Of a DNA stretch of 64,000 bases, positions 1 through 9,228 are shown one piece after another (within the stretch, counting starts at the first letter, position 1; each line of letters starts with the position of its first letter). Source of the stretch: Kibdelosporangium sp. MJ126-NF4. Its GTDB lineage: Bacteria; Actinomycetota; Actinomycetes; Mycobacteriales; Pseudonocardiaceae. Location of the stretch: positions 1,683,187-1,747,186 of the forward strand of contig NZ_CDME01000002.1 of the NCBI RefSeq assembly GCF_000826545.1. Direction: 5' to 3'. Position numbers and translations under genes: made by a program. The notes beneath the pieces are model-generated. The model did not search any database. It was not told the origin of the DNA and saw only the letters and a program-made list of their open reading frames with translations.

Positions 1-580
1 TGAGTTCCACGGATTCGAGTCGGTGGCCGGGGATGTCCGCGAGCACCATGGGCACCCCGGTTGCGGCGAGCGCGGCTTCCCGCGAGCTGCGGGCGATCGC
101 CAACCACCCCAGGGATCCGGCGATCGCGACCACGACGGCCAGCCCGATCGCGGTGCAGCGGCCCGGGGGTCCGACCGTTTCCCTCGGCGAGGCGGCCAAC
201 GCAGCCGCCGCGTATCCGAGTGGCGCGAAAGCCGCACCGTATGCCAGCACTCCCGGGTCGACGGTCGTCGGCACATGCGGCACACCGAGTCGCACGCTCA
301 GCGCAGCCAGTGCCACAGTGAGTGTCAGTCCCGCCAGCGAGACCACAACTGGCTTTGCCAGCCCGAGCAGCCACGCCGCCAGCCCGCCGAGCAGCAGGCC
401 GCTGACCGGGACGCCGACGAACATGGCGAACAACGCCCGCAGCGGGCGGGTGTGGGTGTCCTCGCCTGCCAGTGCGGCGGGCAGCGCGAAAGCGACCTGC
501 GCGACCAGCACCAGGGTGCCGACCACCGCGCCCCGCCACAACGCGCCCGAACGCGACAACGGCAGCACGACAGCGGGCAT
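1..580 (-). CDS. Multi-pass membrane protein, C-terminus cut by window edge
   Basis: The minus-strand frame is open from an ATG at 580 to the left edge with no stop. It gives 193 residues beginning MPAVVLPLSRSGALWRG. I see about five hydrophobic segments: near residues 17-37, 48-74, 78-95, 105-130 and 145-162. They are rich in Ala, Leu, Val and Gly, as in a polytopic inner-membrane protein. No family motif is recognisable. It lies divergent to the secreted protein at 697, with about 116 bp between them. The product is hypothetical. The coding call rests on the long open frame, its membrane character and strong G/C preference at third positions. Confidence 0.6.
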   Translation of the reverse strand, partial: MPAVVLPLSRSGALWRGAVVGTLVLVAQVAFALPAALAGEDTHTRPLRALFAMFVGVPVSGLLLGGLAAWLLGLAKPVVVSLAGLTLTVALAALSVRLGVPHVPTTVDPGVLAYGAAFAPLGYAAAALAASPRETVGPPGRCTAIGLAVVVAIAGSLGWLAIARSSREAALAATGVPMVLADIPGHRLESVEL

Positions 581-696
581 CGAACGATTATGTCCCACTG
601 ACTGGCGGGGCTGATCGGCTGGCCGACGCACGATCTTGACGCCGCCCGCATAATGAGGATGTCCGCCGTCACACACCATGAAAGGTTCGATGACGG

Positions 697-1410
697 ATGG
701 GCACCTTCCGAAAGCTCCTCGTGCTACCGCTGGCCGCGACGCTGGCGTTACTGCTCACCGCTCCCGCGCGGGCCGCGACGATCTGGACCGGTGATCCCGC
801 CGGTGGACTGCGCGTGTTCGGCAACATGAACTGCGATTCGCCCGGCACCGTGACCGCGGTCGACGACGCGACCCACGGCAAGGTCTGGCGGTACACCAAA
901 CCCGCCGGCAGCAACCGTTGTGAGAGCCACGGCATCGCCGTCGACGGCAAGCGATACGAGTTCCGCAACGGCTCCACGTACTACCTCGGCTGGCGCAGCA
1001 AACTGTCCAGCACGGTCAACAACAACGCCACCTTCCAGTGGAAGTCCTACGGCGACCACATCCAGAACTACCCGGTCGTGCTCAAGGTGATCAGCGGCAG
1101 GGTCTCCATGCTGCAGCGCCAGCCCGGCAACGTCCAGCGGATCATCTGGTCGAAGCCGATCACCGCGAACGGCTGGCACAGCTATGTGATCGGCCTGCAC
1201 CTGTCCAGCGCGACCACCGGCGGCTGGGTCGAGCTCTGGTTCGACGGCCAGAAGCAGACGTTCACCGACGACTCGCAGCGCTGGGCGTGCCGGACGTGGG
1301 ACAGCATCAACGAGCCGAAGTGGGGCGTCTACGGCGCCGAGGGCACCTCGGTGAACAACTACGTCGACGCGCTCAAGGTCGGTAGCGAATACGCGGACGT
1401 CGCCCCGTAG
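697..1410 (+). CDS. Secreted polysaccharide-lyase-like (concanavalin-fold) protein
   Basis: This 237-residue protein has a clear Sec signal peptide: basic MGTFRK, a Leu/Ala-rich core, and APARA-A as the likely cleavage site near residue 26. The mature part starts TIWTGDP and has the feel of the heparin-lyase/PL20-like beta-jelly-roll family. Supporting features are a W-x-S-Y-G motif, a run ending NGWHSYVIGLHLS, GGWVELWFDGQKQ, and a C-terminal strand GTSVNNYVDALKVG. Such proteins bind or cleave uronic-acid polysaccharides outside the cell. The exact substrate cannot be told. Two cysteine pairs could form disulfides. It stands alone between a divergent membrane gene and plsC. Confidence 0.7.
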   Translation: MGTFRKLLVLPLAATLALLLTAPARAATIWTGDPAGGLRVFGNMNCDSPGTVTAVDDATHGKVWRYTKPAGSNRCESHGIAVDGKRYEFRNGSTYYLGWRSKLSSTVNNNATFQWKSYGDHIQNYPVVLKVISGRVSMLQRQPGNVQRIIWSKPITANGWHSYVIGLHLSSATTGGWVELWFDGQKQTFTDDSQRWACRTWDSINEPKWGVYGAEGTSVNNYVDALKVGSEYADVAP

Positions 1411-1526
1411 CTTCGGCCGACACGTGCCCGGCGCCACAGAAACTCGCAAGACAGGTCAAGGACTGGGAGGATGCGCGCAAGGGTATCCGTACGAAACGGA
1501 CAGCTCTCGACGAAAAGAGGTCGCCC

Positions 1527-2252
1527 GTGGAGTTCGTGTACCCGCCGGTCATCGTTGCGGCGAAAACCCTGTTCCGAGTGCTGGATCTCAAGCTGCGCGT
1601 GCGTGGCGCCGAGCACGTCCCGACGTCCGGCGGCGCCGTGATCGCCTGCACGCACGTCAGCTACCTCGACTTCATCTTCTGCGGACTGGGCACACTGCCG
1701 TCGGGCCGCAGGACACGGTTCATGGCCAAGAAGGAGATCTTCGCCAACCGCGTCGCCGGGCCGTTGATGCGCGGTATGCGCCACATCTCCGTCGACCGGG
1801 CCGCCGGTCAGGCCTCGTACCAGCAGGCCGTGGCCAAGCTGCGGGAAGGCGAGGTGGTCGGCGTGTTCCCCGAGGCGACCATCAGCCAGTCCTTCACCGT
1901 GAAGGAGATCAAGACCGGGGCGGTGCGGATGGCCATCGAGGCGGACGTGCCGATCATCCCGATGGCGGTCTGGGGCACCCAACGCCTGTGGACGAAAGGC
2001 AGGCCGAAGAACCTCACCCAGCGGCACGTGCCGATCCTGATCCAGGCGGGCGAGCCGTTCCAGCCGACCGCCGACGACGACCAGGAAGCGCTCACGCGTG
2101 ACCTGCGGACCAGGATGAGCGCCCTGCTCGACCAGGTCCAGCGCGACTACCCGGACAAGCCGAAATCCGACGAGGACGCGTGGTGGCTGCCCGCCCACCT
2201 CGGCGGCACCGCGCCGACGCCCGAGCAGGCCGCCACCCGCAAGCAGGGGTAG
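1527..2252 (+). CDS. 1-acyl-sn-glycerol-3-phosphate acyltransferase (PlsC family)
   Basis: This 241-residue protein transfers an acyl chain to lysophosphatidate or a related lysolipid at the membrane. The catalytic HX4D motif is at H43-D48 (HVSYLD). The FPEG-like substrate motif appears as FPEATIS, and IPMAVWGT is the last conserved block. The GTG start is preceded by AGAGGT six bases upstream. The length is normal for PlsC. The tail, about 40 residues rich in charged residues and ending EQAATRKQG, is typical of actinobacterial paralogues. It probably acts in phospholipid or glycolipid synthesis, and nothing nearby narrows the substrate. Confidence 0.88.
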   Translation: MEFVYPPVIVAAKTLFRVLDLKLRVRGAEHVPTSGGAVIACTHVSYLDFIFCGLGTLPSGRRTRFMAKKEIFANRVAGPLMRGMRHISVDRAAGQASYQQAVAKLREGEVVGVFPEATISQSFTVKEIKTGAVRMAIEADVPIIPMAVWGTQRLWTKGRPKNLTQRHVPILIQAGEPFQPTADDDQEALTRDLRTRMSALLDQVQRDYPDKPKSDEDAWWLPAHLGGTAPTPEQAATRKQG

Positions 2253-2304
2253 CGACTCGACGGGTCGTCAGCCGACACGGGCCACTGGGCATAATGACGC
2301 ACTG

Positions 2305-3942
<1,638 letters not shown>

Positions 3943-3963
3943 CCGAGCGCCCACCGTGGCCGG

Positions 3964-4905
3964 TCAGAACGGATCGGCCCACGGGCGTGTCCGCACACGG
4001 TCGTGGATCTCGCGTAGCCACGGCTGATCCACCTCGGGCAGCCTGCCCAGCGTGTGCACGAAGACGTCAGGGTCCGGCCGGAACAGCGACCGCGGATGGG
4101 ACGGCAGCGGATCGTCGCGCAGCACACCGTCAGGCAGCCTGCCTGTCGCGGGGATCGGCAGCCCGTCGCCGCCGTGCGCCAGGTACAGCCACACATCGGC
4201 GGCCAACGGCACGGTGTCCATGGCACTGTCCGGCCGCCACCGTTCCCCGGTCAGCGGATGACTCGGGACCAGCGCGATGTCAGCTGCCGGTGTGGGCAGA
4301 CCCGGCCCGGTCAGCCCGACCGTCCGCGCTGACGGCCCGTGCGGCAGCAGCCTCGCGAGTGCGTGGCCGAACGTTCTGGTGAGCAGTCCCTGCGGGACAG
4401 TCACAGGTGCGCCTGTCGACACGGCCAGAAGGTGAGCGAGCGCAGCCCCGGCCGCAGCCTCCCACAGCGGATTCCAGGCTCCTCGCTCGACCGGTGGCAC
4501 GCTCTCGTACTCCGCGGCCAGTGTGTCCCAGTTGGTACGCCGCGGCGGCTCGTCGACGGGCGTGCGTCGAACGGCGTCGGAAATGAACCACACTGCCTGC
4601 CAACGTCCGCAGTCGTCGACACGCGCGGCCACCATCGCACCGCACCGCGCGCAGGCCAGGTTCGGACGCCAGCCAGCCAGACCCAGGCACCCGTCGTCTT
4701 CGTGAGGGACCAGAACGGTGTCGCGCGTGTCACCCGGCGCCACAGCGATCCTCCGCAGCTCGTCATCGACGGCATACGTCCCCGGTCGCATCAGCGTGGA
4801 CAGTAATGTGTGCCCATAGTTCTGGTGCGTGTGTACGGGAAGCGCGACCCGTGACACCGACACGGTCAGCACAGCGGCACACCGTTCACACGTGAATTCA
4901 GACAC
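3964..4905 (-). CDS. Conserved actinobacterial protein with cysteine pairs, function unknown
   Basis: I chose the GTG at 4905 (VSEFTCERCAAVLTVSVSR), which has a GGGGG ribosome-binding stretch just upstream. The open frame continues to 5493, but that part is antisense to tnpB and is low in protein character. The 313-residue product starts with CERC. Near residue 80 it has CARCGAMVAARVDDCGRW, which together could hold one zinc ion. The rest is Ala/Leu/Pro-rich and has a WNPLWEAAAGAALAHLLA helix. It converges on the ABC-F gene with 21 bp between stops. I recognise the general protein family from actinomycetes but know no function. Confidence 0.7.
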   Translation of the reverse strand: MSEFTCERCAAVLTVSVSRVALPVHTHQNYGHTLLSTLMRPGTYAVDDELRRIAVAPGDTRDTVLVPHEDDGCLGLAGWRPNLACARCGAMVAARVDDCGRWQAVWFISDAVRRTPVDEPPRRTNWDTLAAEYESVPPVERGAWNPLWEAAAGAALAHLLAVSTGAPVTVPQGLLTRTFGHALARLLPHGPSARTVGLTGPGLPTPAADIALVPSHPLTGERWRPDSAMDTVPLAADVWLYLAHGGDGLPIPATGRLPDGVLRDDPLPSHPRSLFRPDPDVFVHTLGRLPEVDQPWLREIHDRVRTRPWADPF

Positions 4906-5007
4906 CCGATCGCCCCCGGAGAACACGCATTTGTCCCACCCCTGCGGCGGCGCGAGCCCACGTGCACGACAATGACTCCAAAATACTGGAAGGACGCAAG
5001 TCATGGA

Positions 5008-5027
5008 CCCGTCCCTGCAGGAATGGG
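5008..5027. repeat. Imperfect hairpin at right end of TnpB element
   Basis: CCCGTCCCTGCAGGAATGGG folds as a hairpin: CCCGT pairs with ATGGG (one G-T), then CC with GG around a TGCA loop, with one mismatch. It lies 54 bases past the tnpB stop. That is where IS200/IS605 elements carry their right-end palindrome and where the 3' end of the omega/reRNA scaffold forms. Element borders cannot be fixed without an empty-site comparison. Confidence 0.5.
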
Positions 5028-5150
5028 CTTGTCGCCCGATCCTGCTGTTGCGGGGTGCCGTTAGGCTTGCTGCTGCCGCCCTAGCTGGCTGCCAGGGTGG
5101 GCGCTGCGTGTGGACGCATGACTTCGCCCCAGCACGCCACACCGCGAGCT
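5008..5150 (-). ncRNA. Candidate TnpB guide RNA (omegaRNA) scaffold
   Basis: In characterised IS200/IS605 elements the omegaRNA comes from the 3' end of tnpB plus the right end, with its guide copied from the flank just beyond. Here the 3' end of tnpB plus about 70 bases ending in the hairpin fit that layout on the minus strand. The boundaries given are approximate and are inferred from position alone. Confidence 0.3.
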
Positions 5151-6277
5151 GCGATGTTGCGTGCCGCGTTGTGGTCGGCGTGCCCAACGAAGCCACACCG
5201 GCCACAAATGAACGACGCTTGCGAGCGCCGGTTCTTCTTGTCGATCCACCCACACGGGTGACACTGCTGCGAGGTGTAGGCGGGATCGACCTGCACGCAC
5301 GCCACCCCGGCCAGTTGGGCCTTGTAGGTGATGTGCTGGCCGAGTTGGGCGAAGGCCCAGGAGTGCAGCGTGGCCCGTTGGGGCTTGCGAAGCCGTACCC
5401 GCGCGCGGATGCCAACGAGATTCTCGATGGCGATGCCGCGTCCGGTGCGTTCAGCCTCGGCCACGATACGTTTGCTAACCCGGTGGTTCGCATCAGTGGC
5501 GAACCGCTGCTCCTTACGGCGGCGCTTCTTGAGCAACCGCCGCGCGGAGGAGGTCTTCTTAGCCTGCAACCGCCTGCGGATGCGCTGTTGCCGTTTGCGG
5601 TAGCGGTTCAACCTCGCTCCGGACATCCGATCGCCGTTGGAGGTGGTCGCGACGTTGACGATTCCCAAGTCGACTCCGAGGAATCCGTTCACCGGTTCCT
5701 GTTGAGGCGTCTCAGGCTTGTCGACAACTGCGTGCAACAGCCATATGCCGTCGCGGTGGATCAGGTCGGATTCCCCAATTGGGTGGGAGCGCAACAGGAC
5801 GAGACGGTCAGAGCTGCCCATAATCCGGACGTTCCGGAGCCGACCTGCTGTAGTCCAGATCGACACCATGCCGTCACGACCCACATCACCGAGTTGCCAG
5901 GACAGGCAGCGGGCGTCGAACGGCTGCGCTGCTTGAGGACGAAATTCGATCGAGGTCGACTCAACCTTGTGGCGTCGGTTCGACCCGGGGGGCCCGTAGC
6001 TCCCGGCCGTGAGCTTGGCGTGCAGCGTGGTGTAGGCGTCCACGGTCTTGCCGATCACCCTGATCGCAGGCTGCGCCGCCAACCCGAACCGCTCCCGCAG
6101 TTCGACATAGAACCGTTTCTGCACATCGAACTTCCGGAATATCCCGACGGCGTGCATCTGTTTGGACAGCCACGACGCGGCGGCGTTACAGGCGTTCAGG
6201 GTCACCGACAGCGCCGACGCCTGTTCAGGCGTGGGCAGCAACCGCACCTGCACCACCTGCTTCACACTGACTATCAT
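5081..6277 (-). CDS. tnpB: TnpB RNA-guided endonuclease (IS200/IS605 OrfB), stand-alone
   Basis: This 398-residue protein has an intact RuvC triad: D203 in GVDLGIVNVAT, E285 in IAIENLVG, and D368 in HADHNAARNIA. It also has a C-terminal zinc finger (C339, C342, C358, C361: CHPC and CGRC). An arginine/lysine-rich bridge lies at about 225-260. The N-terminal helix-rich region (KQVVQVRLLPTPEQ) is standard for the family. No TnpA Y1 transposase lies beside it, so it can move only in trans or is immobile. The sequence looks functional: no stop, frameshift or lost catalytic residue. It lies between the Cys-pair protein and the helicase gene. What the guide would target cannot be read from this window. 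Confidence 0.93.
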   Translation of the reverse strand: MIVSVKQVVQVRLLPTPEQASALSVTLNACNAAASWLSKQMHAVGIFRKFDVQKRFYVELRERFGLAAQPAIRVIGKTVDAYTTLHAKLTAGSYGPPGSNRRHKVESTSIEFRPQAAQPFDARCLSWQLGDVGRDGMVSIWTTAGRLRNVRIMGSSDRLVLLRSHPIGESDLIHRDGIWLLHAVVDKPETPQQEPVNGFLGVDLGIVNVATTSNGDRMSGARLNRYRKRQQRIRRRLQAKKTSSARRLLKKRRRKEQRFATDANHRVSKRIVAEAERTGRGIAIENLVGIRARVRLRKPQRATLHSWAFAQLGQHITYKAQLAGVACVQVDPAYTSQQCHPCGWIDKKNRRSQASFICGRCGFVGHADHNAARNIAARGVACWGEVMRPHAAPTLAAS

Positions 6278-6346
6278 AACGACGTTTCGTTTCGCCGTAC
6301 GGGGACCAGCCCACTACTCGGGCCGGACAAGCCAGGATCGGCTCCG

Positions 6347-6366
6347 CCTGGTCGTAAACGACCAGG
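6347..6366. repeat. Perfect 9-bp-arm palindrome upstream of helicase gene
   Basis: CCTGGTCGT-AA-ACGACCAGG is a perfect inverted repeat 21 bases before the helicase start and about 70 bases before tnpB. It could be the left-end hairpin of the TnpB element. Alternatively it is a 5'-UTR hairpin controlling the helicase gene. A terminator is unlikely, since the two flanking genes diverge. Confidence 0.55.
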
Positions 6367-6387
6367 CTTCTGCAGATTGGAGTTCAG

Positions 6388-8103
6388 GTGAATGTGACCG
6401 CGCGGGAGGATGCGGCGAGTTTCGGGGATCTGGCGCTGCGGCCGGAACTGCTGCAGGCGCTGGCCAGCCTCGGATACGAGGAGCCGACGCCGATCCAGCG
6501 CGAGGCGATCCCACCCTTGCTGGACGGCCGGGACCTGCTCGGCCAGGCCGCGACCGGCACCGGCAAGACGGCGGCGTTCGCGTTGCCCGTGCTGCAGCTG
6601 CTGTCCGGCGGGCGGCAGGGCAAGGACCCGGCGGCGCTGGTGCTCGTGCCCACGCGGGAACTGGCCATGCAGGTGTCGCAGGCGTTCCACCGTTACGGCC
6701 GCGATCTCGGCGTGACCGTCCTGCCGATCTACGGCGGGGCGCCGATCGGCCGCCAGTTGCAGGCGCTCGAACGCGGGGTCGACGTCGTGGTCGCCACGCC
6801 GGGGCGTGCGCTCGACCACATCGGCCGCAGCACCCTGCGGCTGGGCGGTGTGCGGACGGTCGTGCTCGACGAGGCCGACGAGATGCTCGACATGGGCTTC
6901 GCCGAGGACATCGAGGCGATTCTCGACGAGACCGCCGAGGACCGGCAGACCGTGCTGTTCTCGGCGACGATGCCGTCCCGTGTCGACGGAATCGTCCGCC
7001 GTCACCTGCGTGACCCGGTCCGTATCCAGATGGGACGGGCGGAGTCCACCGACGGCGGCGCCACCCCGCTGGTCCGCCAGAGCGCGTACGTGGTGGCCCG
7101 TGCCCACAAGCCCGCGACGCTCGGCCGCGTGCTGGACGTGGAGGCACCCAGCTCGGCGATCGTGTTCTGCCGGACGAGGGAGGAGGTCGACCTCCTCACC
7201 GAGACCATGAACGGCCGCGGCTACCGCGCTGAGGCGTTGCACGGCGGAATGGGCCAGGAACAACGCGACCGCGTGATGGGGCGGCTGCGCGCCGGGACAG
7301 CGGACCTGTTGATCGCCACCGACGTGGCGGCCCGAGGCCTGGACGTGGAGCAGCTGACCCACGTCATCAACTACAACGTCCCCTCGGCGCCGGAGGCGTA
7401 CGTCCACCGCATCGGCCGAGTCGGCCGCGCCGGCCGGGAAGGCGTCGCGATCACCCTGGCCGAACCGCGTGAGCACCGGATGCTCAAGGCGATCGAGCGG
7501 GTGACGAAGCAGCCGATCAGTGTCGAGAAAGTACCGACGGTCGCCGACCTGCGCGTGCGCAGGCTGGAGCTGACCCGTGCCGCGCTGCAGGAAAGCCTGC
7601 TGACCGACGACCTCGACCGGTTCCGGGTCGTGGTGGAGACCCTCACCGACGAGTTCGACATCATGAACGTCGCGCTGGCCGCGGTGAAACTGGCGCACGA
7701 GTCCAGCGGAGTGCTCACCGACGACGAGGAGGAGATCCCCGACGTCCGTGAGTCGCCCGGCCGGGGCAAAACGCAGCGCACCGGCCCGGACGGACGCCGT
7801 CGCGGACCGGGCGGTGACGTGGCGCGCCTGTTCCTCGGCATCGGCCGCAACGCCGGTATCCGGCCGCAGGACCTGGTCGGCGCGATCGCCGGCGAGTCCA
7901 GCCTCACCGGCCGCGACATCGGCGCGATCGAGATCGCCGACCGCTTCTCGCTGGTGGAGATCCCCGAGTCCGCAGTGGACGAAGTGATCAGCGCACTGAA
8001 ACACAGCACGATCAAGGGCAAGAAGCCGACCGTCCGCAGGGAACGCGCCGCACCGCCGAAGAGCGGCTACAAGAAGAACGCCCATCCCGGAAAGCGGAAG
8101 TAG
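6388..8103 (+). CDS. deaD: DEAD-box ATP-dependent RNA helicase with DbpA-type RNA-binding tail
   Basis: This 571-residue protein unwinds structured RNA, typically in ribosome assembly, mRNA decay or cold adaptation. Motifs in order are: Q motif PTPIQREAI; motif I ATGTGKT; Ia PTRELAMQ; Ib ATPGR; motif II VLDEADEMLD; motif III SAT; then DVAARGLDV and HRIGRVGRAGREG. The C-terminal block from about 460 (GDVARLFLGIGRNAGIRPQDLVG, then FSLVEIPESAVDEVISAL) is the DbpA RNA-binding domain. A basic tail follows. The GTG start has GGAG five bases upstream. The upstream palindrome may lie in its leader. Confidence 0.93.
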   Translation: MNVTAREDAASFGDLALRPELLQALASLGYEEPTPIQREAIPPLLDGRDLLGQAATGTGKTAAFALPVLQLLSGGRQGKDPAALVLVPTRELAMQVSQAFHRYGRDLGVTVLPIYGGAPIGRQLQALERGVDVVVATPGRALDHIGRSTLRLGGVRTVVLDEADEMLDMGFAEDIEAILDETAEDRQTVLFSATMPSRVDGIVRRHLRDPVRIQMGRAESTDGGATPLVRQSAYVVARAHKPATLGRVLDVEAPSSAIVFCRTREEVDLLTETMNGRGYRAEALHGGMGQEQRDRVMGRLRAGTADLLIATDVAARGLDVEQLTHVINYNVPSAPEAYVHRIGRVGRAGREGVAITLAEPREHRMLKAIERVTKQPISVEKVPTVADLRVRRLELTRAALQESLLTDDLDRFRVVVETLTDEFDIMNVALAAVKLAHESSGVLTDDEEEIPDVRESPGRGKTQRTGPDGRRRGPGGDVARLFLGIGRNAGIRPQDLVGAIAGESSLTGRDIGAIEIADRFSLVEIPESAVDEVISALKHSTIKGKKPTVRRERAAPPKSGYKKNAHPGKRK

Positions 8104-8118
8104 CCGAGACGGCACGGT

Positions 8119-8142
8119 CCCCTCGTCGGCGGCGGCGAGGGG
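8119..8142 (+). terminator. Hairpin downstream of helicase gene
   Basis: CCCCTCG and CGAGGGG form a perfect 7-bp stem around a GC-rich 10-base loop, 15 bases after the stop. ATTTCG follows, so the U-tract is weak, as is usual in high-GC actinobacteria. Confidence 0.6.
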
Positions 8143-8265
8143 ATTTCGCACAGGTCTGAACTAGTTCGTTTCCGACGTGGAACTGTTCCGCACAGCGGGC
8201 ACTGTTCTCTCCGGAAACTGTTCACGGTATTACCGCGTCCCACTTCGGTTGGCGACGCCAGTAGC

Positions 8266-8811
8266 ATGCCGCGAATGACGGACACGACCAATGTCCACCC
8301 GGTTCGCACCATCCGGGTCGGTGACCGCAGTGCCGATATCGACGAGATGCTGGCGCCGCTCGTCGAGGCGCTCTGGCGCAACGGATTCGACACGTTCACC
8401 AGTTGCCAGAACGCCGGTGAGAGCAACGCGGACTGGGCGCATCTGCTGCCGCACATGGCCGGGTACGTGAAGTCGCGCGACGGGTGGGCCTATGTCGATT
8501 TCCCGATCGGGGACGGGCTGCGATTCCTCACGGCGATCGCACAGGCCGGCCCGCGGGACGCGTTCTATGTGCGGATGACACATTGGGCCGCGCCGGACGC
8601 GTGGGACGTCAATGTCAAACCGATGGATCTCGCGCTGTTCGACGAGAGCACACCGTCGGATTTCGCTCTGCGGCTGATGCAGGTCTGCTTCCCCGACTAC
8701 GACCTCGACGAGATCGTCCGCCGTCTCGACCGCTACGAGGCCGGTGACCTCACCGACCCTGCCCCCGCCGACTGGACGACCATCGGCAAACCCGGTGGTC
8801 ACAACCAGTAG
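8266..8811 (+). CDS. Conserved hypothetical protein
   Basis: This 181-residue soluble acidic protein starts MPRMTDTTNV; a second ATG lies at 8275, and neither has a good ribosome-binding site. It opens with an alpha helix (IDEMLAPLVEALWRNGFDTFTSCQ) that resembles small proteins sensing or binding in a cleft around an SCQN motif. A Trp-rich middle part (THWAAPDAWDVNVKPMDLALFDE) follows. No signal peptide or membrane segment is present. I do not recognise a characterised family. It stands alone between two hairpin terminators. Confidence 0.7.
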   Translation: MPRMTDTTNVHPVRTIRVGDRSADIDEMLAPLVEALWRNGFDTFTSCQNAGESNADWAHLLPHMAGYVKSRDGWAYVDFPIGDGLRFLTAIAQAGPRDAFYVRMTHWAAPDAWDVNVKPMDLALFDESTPSDFALRLMQVCFPDYDLDEIVRRLDRYEAGDLTDPAPADWTTIGKPGGHNQ

Positions 8812-8819
8812 AAACCGTT

Positions 8820-8863
8820 CCGTGGCCGCCGCCGGGACACCATCCGCGCGACGGCGGCCACGG
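8820..8863. terminator. Bidirectional terminator between convergent genes
   Basis: CCGTGGCCGCCG and CGGCGGCCACGG form a perfect 12-bp stem with a 20-base loop. It fills the 60-bp gap between the plus-strand gene ending at 8811 and the minus-strand gene ending at 8872, so it can stop transcription from both sides. Confidence 0.75.
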
Positions 8864-8871
8864 ATTCGGGG

Positions 8872-9081
8872 TCACACCCGTCCGGTCAGCTCATATCCCG
8901 CTTCGCTGACCGCGCGGGTGACCTCGTCGATGTCCAGTGCCGACTCGCTCGACACCGTGACATGGCCGGTGGTGAGGTCGACCTGGACCTCGCGCACGGC
9001 GGAGATCAGGCTCACCTCCTCGGTGACCGACGACGCGCAGTGCCCGCACGTCATCCCCTTGACCACATAGACAGCCTGCAT
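8872..9081 (-). CDS. Heavy-metal-associated (HMA) domain copper chaperone-like protein
   Basis: This 69-residue protein is a single ferredoxin-like HMA domain with the metal site MTCGHC near residue 10. It then has the usual V-x-V-D-L strand (VREVQVDLTTGHVTV) and the closing helix/strand EVTRAVSEAGYEL. CopZ-type proteins carry Cu(I) to P-type ATPases or regulators. I used the ATG at 9081 with AGGTGA just upstream. A GTG two codons earlier (9087) with AAGGA eight bases upstream is nearly as good. No copper ATPase or CsoR gene is in the window, so its partner is elsewhere. Confidence 0.88.
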   Translation of the reverse strand: MQAVYVVKGMTCGHCASSVTEEVSLISAVREVQVDLTTGHVTVSSESALDIDEVTRAVSEAGYELTGRV

Positions 9082-9228
9082 GTTCACCTGGGAGTTCCTT
9101 TTCGGTTGAGCGTGTGTGGGAAATAGTCGGGCGGACGGGCCCGTTGGTTCCGGCCAGCCGGTAATCACACGAACGAGTGAGACGCGGACACGTCCGGGCC
9201 GGGCGAGGTGGGGCAGGGGAAGGGCTGA

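Noticed and set aside
4906..5493. N-terminal extension of the Cys-pair protein
   Set aside because: The frame is open to 5493, but this part is antisense to tnpB, reads as Arg/Pro/Ser-rich noise and lacks a ribosome-binding site; GTG 4905 is better.
6347..6366. Palindrome as a transcription terminator
   Set aside because: It lies between divergent genes, so there is nothing upstream to terminate.
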